DNA from: Paenibacillus sp. FSL K6-1096
GTDB lineage: Bacteria; Bacillota; Bacilli; Paenibacillales; Paenibacillaceae
Length of the DNA: 64,000 nt
Reading direction: 5' to 3'
Assembly (NCBI RefSeq): GCF_037977055.1
Contig: NZ_CP150274.1
Coordinates: 248,001 to 312,000 of the forward strand
The notes beneath the pieces were generated by a model. That model had not been told where the DNA came from. It did no database searches and saw only the letters and a program-made list of their open reading frames with translations. Made by a program: the position numbers and the translations under genes. Below are positions 34,779-44,600 of this stretch, one piece after another (the first letter of the stretch is position 1; each line of letters begins with the position of its first letter).

Positions 34779-35420
34779 GTGAAAATGATAAGTGCAAAAC
34801 GGACACAGGCTGTCCTCATTACCGTATTACTCCTGCTGCTTAACGGATGTGGAGAGCCTCAGGAGCCTGCGGTTAATCAGATTAATCATCTGGCTCAAGA
34901 TAGTCAGGAGATCGACAAAGCTCTGGAGTCCCTTACGAATCATGAACAAGAAGATATGAGATTATATCATGCTATTCTGAGTCAAGGGAAAGAGAAGAAC
35001 AGTAACATTACAGGGTTCCTGGATCAAGCGGAAACTCATATTCAGGCGCGAAGAGCTATTCTTGAACAAATAGAACAAGCTAGTCAGAAGGCAGATGAAC
35101 AAACGAAGTCACTTCAACAATCACTACTAAAGCTTTCGTTTGAAAAAGAAGAAACACTTTCCCGCGCAGGAGAAGCTCTCAAACAATATGAGTCAAGAAA
35201 CCAAACCCTTCAGATGTTTGTTGAAGCTTACGGGCTGGGTTTGGATGCTGAAGAGCAGGTATATGGACTCATGAGAGGGCGTACTGAAACGGATCTTAAA
35301 GAAATCAAGCTTGCTATTCAGAAACGAAATGTTCTATATGGTAAATTGACTGGAATACAAGAAAAGTTCAACACACTGACCCAGACATTTAACAGTACTC
35401 AAGAGCAGCTTATTAACTAA
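34779..35420 (+). CDS. YkyA-like cell-wall-binding lipoprotein
   Basis: A 213-residue protein with signal peptide and lipobox LLNGCGE (Cys about 25). The mature part is almost entirely charged alpha-helix with Gln/Glu heptads, as in the YkyA family. It starts at GTG 34779 (or ATG 34785), 38 bases after the deacetylase, and is probably transcribed from the same ECF promoter. A structural or signalling role at the cell wall is inferred. Confidence 0.65.
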   Translation: MKMISAKRTQAVLITVLLLLLNGCGEPQEPAVNQINHLAQDSQEIDKALESLTNHEQEDMRLYHAILSQGKEKNSNITGFLDQAETHIQARRAILEQIEQASQKADEQTKSLQQSLLKLSFEKEETLSRAGEALKQYESRNQTLQMFVEAYGLGLDAEEQVYGLMRGRTETDLKEIKLAIQKRNVLYGKLTGIQEKFNTLTQTFNSTQEQLIN

Positions 35421-35580
35421 CAATCTCAAGCACGCTCTGTAAGAAACAATGCCTCAAACTTCGCTTTCCCGTGCTTGCCGCATGCGGATGGTCACTTGAT
35501 CGGTCAGTTCCAGAATTATGTTACATTAATTAAATCCAAACCCCCGAGTTAGCTGTCTATATAACAGGAGGTGAACAACA

Positions 35581-37557
35581 ATGATCGATGCACAGCAACA
35601 AATCAACGCCGCCCAAAACGGAGATCACGATGCCTTCGTTTCTCTTATAAAGGATCGGACGGATAAGCTGCACCGAGTGGCTCGCCATTATGTACGGGAG
35701 TCCAAAGATGCGGAGGATATCGTTCAGGATGCCTTGGTTAAGGCTTATGAGTCACTGCATACGCTGCAGCAAGCCGAAGCATTTGAGAGCTGGCTTACCA
35801 GAATTGTGGTGAACCGGGCGCTCAATCATTTGAAGAAGTCCAAGCGTGTTCACCTGATCGAAGACCCGCAGGCGCAAGAGTCATTGGTCGTTAATGATAT
35901 CGATCAAACCCTGGATCTGGAGCGTGCATTGGCCAGTCTGAATCCGAAGCTGCGTCAGCTCCTGTTCTTAAAATATAAGAAGGACCTGACCCAGCAGCAA
36001 ATCGCCCATCTTCTGGATATGCCATTAGGTACTGTAAAAACACAATTACGGAAGGGGCTGGAGCATTTGCGCAACGAGATGGCTCAAGATTTTCCCGAAC
36101 GAGACCTGGATACATTACGCCTGCAGTTAAGACAACAGGCAGAGCACCAGTTTGCCGTTTCAGCGGATTATGACCTGATCGTCAATGACTATCAAGAGAA
36201 CACCATGAGGGGAACAGGGAAGGGAGAAGCGGGATTCTTATGGGTTAAAACGGGGAGTGATGACGCCGTTTCTGCCACGCTCTCCAGGGACGGCAACTTG
36301 CTAGACTATGCCATTTCCTGGGCCTCATTGGACAACGGGACACGGCTATCTGAGGAGGAACTCAAACAGCAGGCAGAGCAATTCCTGGAAGATCATTATC
36401 CCGGCGCACTGCGTAATTTTCCGTATTGTGAAATGGAGTGGATGGAAGGGATGTTTGGGTACACACGACAGCAGAAGGCGATGGGGCTGCCGCTTCCTGA
36501 GACGGGATGCCTGATTATGGTTCACTCCAGCGGCCGTGTGGTCGGATTTAGGTACTACGGAACCGTTCCAGGGCCAGCACTCCCAACCATGATCACAGCA
36601 GAAGAGGAACAGATGACGTGTATAAAGGAGAATTTTTTGCTACATGTGGAATATTGCGTATTGGACAAAGCCGTGTACACGGATGGTGACGATCAGGTCC
36701 ATCTTGTTTACGCCCCCCGAAGTAGAGGACTAATCTATACTGCATCATCACAGGAGGAGGTTCCGACAGCCTATAGGGCACAAGCTGTCCCCTCTGATCC
36801 AAGAACTCTGGACGAGTGGCCAGGTGAGCTCCCGCCCGCACGAAGCCTAGAAGAGTGGATTGGCGTAGACAACGAACAATTTCAGTTAGTACAAGACGAC
36901 AATATTGGCTCGAACACCAAGTTGATGGTGTGGAAGCAACAGAATGAAGAGCGTCCAGCCAAGAATGACCGGTCTTGGAAGGCCTATTGGGCTGATCAGA
37001 TGGAGGGAGCGGTCAAGGCCCGAGTAGACAGCCAAACCAGACAACTGATTGACTTTGTTTCGCATGGTAAGCTAGATCAACTAGCTCCATTAACCTGGGA
37101 TCGGGATGCATGTATAGAAGTAGCTATGGACTATATCCGGGGATTAGCAGCCGAAATGTTGCCGTATCTCAAGCTTCTAACTGCAGAGACCGACGGCGAA
37201 GATCGTTTGGAAATCATTCGCTTTGGTGTATATGTTCAAGACGTATCTGTCAGGGATGAATGCTATCAACTTGCTGTTGACCGCTCTAATGGGAGGGTCA
37301 TAAGTTTGATGTCCCCCTCCATTAGGCCAGAACAGTTAAAGAAGCTGGAGGCCGTGCCTTCATTTGATTCCCGGACAGCCATCCACCGATGGACGGCACA
37401 GACCAAGCTGCGTCTGCAATGGGAACGGATGCACAATGCTAGGGCGGAAGAGGCCCCGTATGAACTAGTGTATCGAATGATTGGTAACGAGCACGGGCGG
37501 ACGCCCGAAGTGCTTGATGCGCATACGGGGAAGTTATACGAAAATACTTTTTACTGA
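35581..37557 (+). CDS. ECF sigma factor fused to a large C-terminal YcdB/YcdC-like domain
   Basis: A 658-residue protein. Residues 1-170 are a complete ECF sigma factor: region 2 has ARHYVRESKDAEDIVQDALV and region 4 has LRQLLFLKYKKDLTQQQIAH and MPLGTVKTQLRKGLEHL. Residues about 180-658 form a long soluble extension with two related halves of the YcdB/YcdC/PepSY-like kind (SEEELKQQAEQFLEDHYPG; a later RDACIEVAMDYIRGL and YQLAVDRSNGRVISLM). No membrane helix is visible, so the extension is cytoplasmic unlike normal YcdB domains. SD AGGAGGTG before ATG 35581. No anti-sigma gene follows, so the extension may itself control the sigma part. Confidence 0.75.
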   Translation: MIDAQQQINAAQNGDHDAFVSLIKDRTDKLHRVARHYVRESKDAEDIVQDALVKAYESLHTLQQAEAFESWLTRIVVNRALNHLKKSKRVHLIEDPQAQESLVVNDIDQTLDLERALASLNPKLRQLLFLKYKKDLTQQQIAHLLDMPLGTVKTQLRKGLEHLRNEMAQDFPERDLDTLRLQLRQQAEHQFAVSADYDLIVNDYQENTMRGTGKGEAGFLWVKTGSDDAVSATLSRDGNLLDYAISWASLDNGTRLSEEELKQQAEQFLEDHYPGALRNFPYCEMEWMEGMFGYTRQQKAMGLPLPETGCLIMVHSSGRVVGFRYYGTVPGPALPTMITAEEEQMTCIKENFLLHVEYCVLDKAVYTDGDDQVHLVYAPRSRGLIYTASSQEEVPTAYRAQAVPSDPRTLDEWPGELPPARSLEEWIGVDNEQFQLVQDDNIGSNTKLMVWKQQNEERPAKNDRSWKAYWADQMEGAVKARVDSQTRQLIDFVSHGKLDQLAPLTWDRDACIEVAMDYIRGLAAEMLPYLKLLTAETDGEDRLEIIRFGVYVQDVSVRDECYQLAVDRSNGRVISLMSPSIRPEQLKKLEAVPSFDSRTAIHRWTAQTKLRLQWERMHNARAEEAPYELVYRMIGNEHGRTPEVLDAHTGKLYENTFY

Positions 37558-37647
37558 CAAACAAAAACATGGCAGCCGCATGGGCTGGTCTGGTGGGAAA
37601 TAACAAAGTAATGGCGAGCATTGAGGGTTACGTAGTTTTATGATCTC

Positions 37648-38958
37648 TTAATTTAAGCGCTCCTTGGGCAATTGCAAGATAACGTTGAATTGATCACCAT
37701 CAATTTCGATTTTAATTTCCCCGGCGTGTAGCTCAACGATGCTTTTCACAATGGACAACCCTAATCCTGAACCTTCTGTCTGGCGGGATTCATCTGCTCT
37801 TTTGAAACGTTCGAACAATTCTTCCGCAGCAAAATTAATCTCATAAGCAGCAGTGTTTTGAATTTTAAATAATACCAGATCATCGGACTCGTCCAAATAA
37901 ATATAGATTCTGGTTCCTGGAAGTGAATATTTCTGCGCGTTGCCAATTAAATTCTCAAATACACGCCAAATTTTATTGCCGTCCAAATGGGCATGGATCG
38001 GAAATTTTGCGATTTTCTCCCGAATCACAGGCGACGCTTGCTCCCTGCTGATGGTGGACTCGGCAATGGCCTGTGCCAACAATGTCGCGACATCGACGTA
38101 CTCAATATCCAGTTCTACTGTACCGCTTACCATCTTTGAGATTTCAAACAAGTCTTCAATCAACAGCTTCATACGTAGCGCCTTCCGCTCCAGTGTTTCA
38201 ATATATGCTCGGGTTGCTTCCGTAGACAGATCTTCTTTTTTCAATAAATCGACATAGTTGATAATAGAAGTAAGCGGGGTCTTCAAATCATGCGATACAT
38301 TGGTAATCAGCTCCGTTTTTAACCGTTCGCTCTTCATCTGATTCTCCAGCGCGCTTTGATACCCAACCTTCATATTGTTAATATAGCCAGCAAGCTGGGA
38401 TAGAACATCCTTGCCGGTTCCCTGAATCGTATTCTGAATGTTTCCTTCGGCAATTTCTTTACTCCCTTTCATGATGGCCATGAAGCGTCCAAGCTTGGAA
38501 AGTAAATACGGGACCAAGAACAGCATATAAAGTAATACATAAAGTATGAACAAACCCTGATCGTATATGTTGTAATACAGCGGTGCCTGCCAAATACAAA
38601 TTCCGGCTATCGCGGTTAGCAAAACTATCATGATGAGGCCAAACGTTAGTCTCCAGTTTTGCAAACTGGCTCTAAGGCCCGTTTTCCAGATTTGAAAATA
38701 ATCCATCAGCAGATTGCCATGCCAAAAGGAACGCCTACTGAGGGGTTGCTTAAAATAAAAAAACAGTCTGCTTGCCAGTAAGCATAAAATTATAAAGGCA
38801 AGCAGTGCTTGAATGTAAATTGAAGCTAAATAGCCCAACGACCGGTATGAATACCCGTCTATGAATACTAGGCCCCATAAGATAACGGCAATAATAATGA
38901 CAATAAGGTCGATTGGAACCTTCCGATCAGCTTTACTTTTTCTCAATTTTGTATCCAA
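37648..38958 (-). CDS. Sensor histidine kinase (VanS-like)
   Basis: A 436-residue kinase with four to five hydrophobic segments in the first 170 residues (for example PIDLIVIIIAVILWGLVF), little extracellular sequence, a short HAMP-like linker, the H-box TNVSHDLKTPLTSIINY, an N-box ENLIGNAQKYS and a G-box GSGLGLSIVKSI. Start TTG 38958 lies inside the response regulator gene (26-base overlap). The many membrane helices suggest sensing within or near the membrane. Confidence 0.87.
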   Translation of the reverse strand: MDTKLRKSKADRKVPIDLIVIIIAVILWGLVFIDGYSYRSLGYLASIYIQALLAFIILCLLASRLFFYFKQPLSRRSFWHGNLLMDYFQIWKTGLRASLQNWRLTFGLIMIVLLTAIAGICIWQAPLYYNIYDQGLFILYVLLYMLFLVPYLLSKLGRFMAIMKGSKEIAEGNIQNTIQGTGKDVLSQLAGYINNMKVGYQSALENQMKSERLKTELITNVSHDLKTPLTSIINYVDLLKKEDLSTEATRAYIETLERKALRMKLLIEDLFEISKMVSGTVELDIEYVDVATLLAQAIAESTISREQASPVIREKIAKFPIHAHLDGNKIWRVFENLIGNAQKYSLPGTRIYIYLDESDDLVLFKIQNTAAYEINFAAEELFERFKRADESRQTEGSGLGLSIVKSIVELHAGEIKIEIDGDQFNVILQLPKERLN

Positions 38959-39631
38959 TTCCCCATACCACCTTTAAATATTTCGGGTCTTTGGGATTGA
39001 TTTCTATTTTTTCGCGAATGTTCCTCACGTGTACAGCAACCGTGTTCTCTGAATTGAAGATCTGTTCATTCCACACGCGCTCATAAATCTCTTCGATCGA
39101 AAAAACTCTACCTTTATTCTCCATCAACAACTCCAAAATTTTGTATTCTTTCGGAGTTAATCTGACGTCCTCTCCATCTACCTCAACAGTCTTTGAGCTT
39201 TTGTTCAGTACGAGTCCTCTTACTTGAATAATCTCTTCCCCGTTGGGCTGGAAAGAACCTAAGTTCGTAAACCGCCGCAGTTGAGATCGGACTCTGGCGA
39301 TTAACTCTAGAGGATTGAACGGCTTCGTAAGATAATCATCAGCCCCAACGTTGAGTCCCAAAATCTTGTCGTTATCTTCTGACTTGGCCGATAGCATAAT
39401 GATCGGTATATTTTTGTCTTCACGAATTTTGAATGTCGTTTTGATTCCATCGAGCTGTGGCATCATGTTATCCATGATAATCAGATGAATGGTCTCTTGT
39501 TCAAGGATTTCCAGCGCCTCCAGCCCGTTAGACGCAGTTAATACATCCACATCTTCGCTTTTTAAGTAAATAACGAGTGCTTCCCGAATTTCCGGTTCAT
39601 CGTCTACAACAAGAATGTTATTTATAGCCAT
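38933..39631 (-). CDS. OmpR/VanR-family response regulator
   Basis: A 232-residue regulator with a receiver domain (acidic DDE cluster near residue 10, acceptor Asp in LIIMDNMMPQLDG, Lys in YLTKPFNPLE) and a C-terminal winged helix (LTPKEYKILELLMENKGRVF, VAVHVRNIREKIE). It overlaps both neighbours: 14 bases with the phosphodiesterase gene and 26 bases with the kinase gene. Confidence 0.9.
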   Translation of the reverse strand: MAINNILVVDDEPEIREALVIYLKSEDVDVLTASNGLEALEILEQETIHLIIMDNMMPQLDGIKTTFKIREDKNIPIIMLSAKSEDNDKILGLNVGADDYLTKPFNPLELIARVRSQLRRFTNLGSFQPNGEEIIQVRGLVLNKSSKTVEVDGEDVRLTPKEYKILELLMENKGRVFSIEEIYERVWNEQIFNSENTVAVHVRNIREKIEINPKDPKYLKVVWGIGYKIEKK

Positions 39632-40577
39632 TGTTTCTCACCTTCATTACGACATTTCTTATATTTACCAATCTGGAACTCAAGTATTCCATAAAGTCAT
39701 GGCCGGGGGAAGCGCCTGCCAGCATCAACTCCTCCGGTGTTTCTTCCTGATCTGTGTAAAATCCATGCACACCGAAGCTGGATAGAATCTGCATAACCGG
39801 TTTGCTGTTGACGGTGTGAACATAACTTTTCACCCCAAACTTATTTAGTGCCGGGACTAAATTAGGGTTTAGATACACACGGTATACAGGCATGGCAACC
39901 GCTGTGAAATTTTTGTTCCTTACGAATTCTACTATACTTTCGGCAGAGGCGCCAGTTTTGTAAAGTGAGTACATTTTATTTGGAAAGGGGAAGATTCCCA
40001 TAACAGTGTCATACATTTCCGGGCTGAAAATTTCAGGTATGATCCGGTCGAGGAGTGCAGGATCCGTACGCTGCACCTCATTGACCAGGTGTGAAAACTG
40101 CTGTTGAATTTGCTCTTTGCTGTTTGCTTTTGTATCCACAATCAAGTCAAAATCAGGGTATTGTTGCAACAGCTTCAATATGTCTGGCAGTGTTAAAGGG
40201 TGAAATTTACCCATTATAAGCGAATTTGCAAACTGAAGCGTGGATACGTTTTGTCCGCGGTGAGTTGTCAAATCCGGCTGTAGCCTGTGCGACCAATCAT
40301 GTCTTGCTACAAGCTCCCCGTCTGTCGTCTGCACAAGGTCAACCTCGAACAAACGGTATCCTCTTTTATAATTGGTTATAAATGCCTCATAAGAATTGGT
40401 GTAGCTAGCACCGTTGATTCCTCCAAATGCATGTGCAATAAGCTTGTTTTCCTGCCAGCCGCTGTTGCCAGCTGAAGAGCTTAGTTTATTCTCACCTGAC
40501 CAAACAACCCCCCAGTTGATCCAGATCATCCCTGCCGTAATAATTATAAGTATTCTCACCATAATCGTCTTTTTCAT
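39618..40577 (-). CDS. Glycerophosphodiester phosphodiesterase-like membrane/exported protein
   Basis: A 319-residue protein with an N-terminal hydrophobic segment (ILIIITAGMIWINWGVVW) and a GDPD-type TIM barrel. Key residues are the first His in LIAHAFGG, Glu and Asp in LFEVDLVQT, the second His in ARHDW and a later VDTKAN. It is probably displayed outside the membrane, where it may cleave phosphodiesters of lipids or teichoic acids. It is the first gene of a minus-strand operon with the two-component pair, so it may be linked to what the kinase senses. Confidence 0.75.
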   Translation of the reverse strand: MKKTIMVRILIIITAGMIWINWGVVWSGENKLSSSAGNSGWQENKLIAHAFGGINGASYTNSYEAFITNYKRGYRLFEVDLVQTTDGELVARHDWSHRLQPDLTTHRGQNVSTLQFANSLIMGKFHPLTLPDILKLLQQYPDFDLIVDTKANSKEQIQQQFSHLVNEVQRTDPALLDRIIPEIFSPEMYDTVMGIFPFPNKMYSLYKTGASAESIVEFVRNKNFTAVAMPVYRVYLNPNLVPALNKFGVKSYVHTVNSKPVMQILSSFGVHGFYTDQEETPEELMLAGASPGHDFMEYLSSRLVNIRNVVMKVRNNGYK

Positions 40578-40807
40578 TCGTTCTGCTCCTTTGTAATCCT
40601 GATGTATGTCATACTACAGGACTCAAATGAAGAAGGACTGGTATAAAAACGAAGGAATTTATGAAGTTTGTGGTGCAAATATTAAGTGAAGAGAAATCAC
40701 TCTTTTACAAGTGCGCAGCAAAGGATTGTGACTCCGATCAATCTCATATAACAGATGACTTTGGGTAGCGGAAAGATCAGTTGATAATTCATCTTAAAGG
40801 TCTTAGA

Positions 40808-40827
40808 ATATAAGTGTTGTCTTATAT
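40808..40827 (+). promoter_or_regulatory. Candidate ArsR operator
   Basis: A perfect 7-bp inverted repeat ATATAAG (40808-40814) / CTTATAT (40821-40827) with a 6-base spacer, 20 bases before the ArsR start codon. Position and symmetry fit autorepression. Confidence 0.5.
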
Positions 40828-40847
40828 ACCGAGAGGGGGATTATTAA

Positions 40848-41174
40848 TTGGATACACTTGATGATTTTGCAGAAGATTTAAAGCTTCTTGGAGATAAGAC
40901 ACGTCTAACGATCCTTACACTTCTTAAAGAGCGAGAGTGGTGTGTATGTGAATTCGTGGATCTCTTTGACATTTCTCAGCCAGCCGTTAGTCAGCATCTA
41001 CGTAAACTAAAAAGCAGCGGACTGGTAAAGGAACAGAAAAGGGGGCAGTGGGTGTACTATTCTTTAAACATTGAAAATAAACCCCATGTTAAGGCGATCT
41101 TAAATCTCACCCCGGATGCCAGTGACCTTCTATCGCATTTAAATAAGCCGTCTAATGCCGTTTGCTGCGAATGA
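40848..41174 (+). CDS. ArsR-family metalloregulator (arsenic-type CVC motif)
   Basis: A 108-residue winged-helix repressor. The metal-binding helix carries EWCVCEF (C32, C34), the arsenite site of classical ArsR, and recognition helix ISQPAVSQHLRKLKSSGLVK follows. A CC pair lies near the C-terminus. Start TTG 40848 behind GAGAGGGGG. No arsB, arsC or acr3 gene follows, so it is an orphan or the remains of a lost ars operon. Confidence 0.82.
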   Translation: MDTLDDFAEDLKLLGDKTRLTILTLLKEREWCVCEFVDLFDISQPAVSQHLRKLKSSGLVKEQKRGQWVYYSLNIENKPHVKAILNLTPDASDLLSHLNKPSNAVCCE

Positions 41175-41204
41175 TCGTTTTCAATTGATTATATAAATAT
41201 ATAA

Positions 41205-41303
41205 TTATATAATGATTCCCGAGATAGTGGAGTAACTGCTGATGAGATTGCAACTGTAGAAGAGGCTGAAGGGCTTCTATCCATCCAAGTAAATACGTAT
41301 TAA
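41205..41303 (+). pseudogene. Short open frame, possible gene 3' relic
   Basis: About 32 sense codons ending in TAA at 41301 read SGVTADEIATVEEAEGLLS without a start codon or SD. It could be the tail of a gene deleted after ArsR. A long hairpin (41314-41331 with 41340-41356, arms starting ATGACTTA and ending TAAGTCAT) follows immediately, as expected after a gene end. The family is not recognised. Apart from this and the short frame at 41503, I see nothing in 41175-41607. Confidence 0.25.
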
Positions 41304-41502
41304 CTGTTCGTAGATGACTTATGTCAACCATGATTAAATATGGTTGCGTAAGTCATTTATTCTGAAGTTCTTTAGTACTTTGTAAAAAAACATACAGAAA
41401 GTGATTATAAACATTCGATAACAACACTGTTGATTGATCCTTGAATAAATTGTGAAATTCTACATAGGGTGAAATAACAACAAATTTATGGAGGAGGAAA
41501 TT

Positions 41503-41532
41503 ATGAAAGCGCTGTTATATTCGCTACGATGA
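41503..41532 (+). other. Nine-codon leader frame with strong SD
   Basis: ATG at 41503 follows GGAGGAGG and AAATT, a near-ideal ribosome site, yet the frame stops after nine codons (MKALLYSLR). It lies 75 bases before the giant surface protein's start. It may be a leader peptide or the scar of a deleted gene whose start survives. Confidence 0.35.
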
Positions 41533-41607
41533 AGTAAGCTGTTGAAGCCTTGGTGTTTACGTTATGGGTGAGCCGTGGGTGCACGGATCGAAAAAGGAGG
41601 ATTTTCA

Positions 41608-44600
41608 ATGATGTCAAAACGATTTGGCAAAATGCTCGTGTTCCTATGTTGCTTGCTAATGGTGGTGTCACTAATGCCTGCCAGCTTTGCCGCCGCCACT
41701 GACAACAACGAATATACAGAAGCACCTAATAGCGACAGCAGTTCTACAGATCTTACAAGCTTGCAGACAAATGAAACGCCTACCGCCATTTTTGGAACTC
41801 CTGAACTCGGGTCAAACGACCCGCTGTGGGCCCTGACAATGGAGCATCTCATCAACAAAAGCACTGTGCCCGGCGACCCCAGGCCCCATTCCACAGGCAC
41901 AGCCAGAATCCTCTGGGACGAAGATTACCTATATGCCCGTGTAGTCGTGGAGGATAGCAATCTATATCAGGGACCCGGCAATGATTATCAGTACGACGGT
42001 CTGGAGTTTTATGCCGGCGCTGGAACCCAAGGCGCGAATCAATGGCGCATCAGCGCGACGGGCGTGTTTTCAGGGCAGAACGCTCCAGGCAGAGCTGCGT
42101 GGACTGAGATCACGGACACAGGATATATCGTGGAGATGAGAATACCTAAAAGAACCTTGAACTTGCAGGCAGGCCCGTTTACCTTTGAAGTTTATATCAA
42201 TAACTCGTCGGAAAAGGGCGGTGACCGCTATGAAGTCGTTTCCAGTTTCGGAACTCCGGACGCGGCTTACAACAATGCTGCTTCTTTTACAAACAGCCTG
42301 AATCTCATTGCCGATAGTGGAGCGGATGACAGATTCTCAATCACCGCCACGGCGGAATCGGGCGGCCGAATAACGCCGAACGCACCCGGCAATGTTCTGA
42401 GAATAGCCAGCGGATCAGACACAACCTTTACGGTTACCCCCGATTACGGCAAAATTGTTGATACCGTAAAGGTAGACGGAGAGGACGCAGCTCTATCCGA
42501 TGATGGCACTTATACCTTTTCAAATGTTGCCGCTAACCATACCCTTCAAGTGACATTCAAAAATGATTCGACCGCGGAGTTGCTCCCCTTTATTGTATGG
42601 AATGACAACTTCGCCCGTGGCGAGTACACGACGGCTGTCATCATTGACTTAGGCGAAGGGAGGGCGGCGGAAGGCTCCAAGCTTAATCCGGACTTGTTTA
42701 CCGTCTCGGCCAGGAACACGACCCTGAACGGCGACTCGGTAACCTTTGAAGGGACGCGCAAGATCACTAGGGTATACGCCAATGACGAACCGAAGGTACG
42801 CGGCTATCTGGGGACAGTAAGCCGTTCACCGGATTATCAGGAGGGACTGGAACGCGGACGTTACATCGTAGTTGAGTTTGAGTTCTATTCAGAGAGCGGC
42901 GGCAATATAACGCTGGATGGCAACATGAACTCAACAAAACAGGTTTACAGCGTCGTCCAAAACGGCGAGCTCGTACTGACAGAAGGGGAACCGCTTAACT
43001 ACGTGGTTTTTGAACAGGACAAAGTTGTGAATCCGATCCTTGACCAATTTACAGCACCTACGGGCAATTCGGTCAATCGCGCGCTCTACCTTCACAAGGA
43101 TGGAAACGGTGAGGTGTCGCAGGGCTTGCCGCTGTATGTGTATACCCACGGTATGGGGCGCGGCGGCACAAGCGCTGCAACTGACCCAAAAGCGGCTATG
43201 AAATCCGCGAACGGCTCGGTCGCTCTGATGAAGAAAATGGAAAAAGATCCCGGGAAATACGCCAGCCATATCCTGAATATTTCCTATAATGGCACGAGTA
43301 CTCCCTCCACTGCCAATGTTAAGAAGGTTATAGACGACCTGGTTGCCAGCGGTGCAGTAGACCCTAACCGCATTTACGCGGCGGGCTTCTCATGGGGCGG
43401 TCAGTATACGAATAGCTTAGTTAACGCTTATCCCGGCTTCTTCGCGTCCGCCGCACCTATGTCTCCGGTAAGCGGCTCACCGAACGCGAACGCCAACTAC
43501 GTTCACACCAACCTGGCCTATTGGATGTTTATCAATGAGTATAACGTTGGAGTATACCAGACTAACCTCGCTAACTTCATAAGCACCAATATGCCGAAAA
43601 TGATCAACGCGAGAGCTTCGCGCTTTGAGAGCAATGAGGCTCTTACATGGCCTTACAATCAATATGATCAGCCGAATCAGAAACCGAATCCGAACCATTC
43701 ACCTGTCCTGAGTGATTCGGTGGCACACGAAGTGGAAGCGGCGGTTCTATACAACGACATAACGATGGGGACTTGGAGCATAGCGCCAACAGCGCAGTCC
43801 TCTAACCTGCCGGCTTGGAACAATGACTACACTGACGTCTTTGATTGGATGTTCGCGCAGACCGCTGCAAACCATCGGCCTGTTGCCGGGTACGGTTCAC
43901 CTGTACTCAGCACTAACGACAAGCTGTGGGAACAAGCTGCAGCGTTTGACATCAACAACAGTAGCGCACCCGACCAGAAGATAGGCCCCAAGGCCACCGG
44001 CAAAGCTAAAGTATTTTGGGACGAAGACTTTCTGTATGCACGTGTTGTGGTTACAGACCCGAATGTATGCGTCGGGCACACGCCTGGCACTGAGTACATG
44101 ACTGACAGCGTGGAATTTTATGTCGGTGACGGAAAAAGTGGCTCAAACCAGTGGCGTATTGGTGCAAGCGGTATTTTCTCAGGTCAAGCTGCTGCGGGCC
44201 GCGACGGTTCAGTTACACGAACGGACACCGGGTATATCGCGGAAGTAAAGATACCTAGAAGAACCATTGAATTCACGAGCAATTCCCCGATTACGTTTGA
44301 TGTATACATCAATAACTCAACTGGTGCAGGCAATGACCGTTATGAGGTTGTATCCGCTTTAGGTAAGCCCGACGCGGGTTATGGCAGTTCTGACAGCTTC
44401 AAGAACAGCTTGCTGCTGCTTGGGAGCTCCACGGTAACCAGACACCCCGTTAACGCCACGGCAGGATTAAACGGCACCATCTCGCCATCCGGCTTGATTC
44501 GGGTAGCTGACGGCGGAAGCCAATCCTTTACATTCACTCCGATCGGCGGTTATGTCGTGGATACCGTAACTGTAAATGGAGAGTCTGTAGAGATTGCAAA

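Noticed and set aside
35539..35559. ECF-like promoter (AACC ... GTCTA) before the fused sigma gene
   Set aside because: The spacing between the two elements is only about 13 bases, and the implied transcription start falls almost on the SD. Too weak to report as a site.
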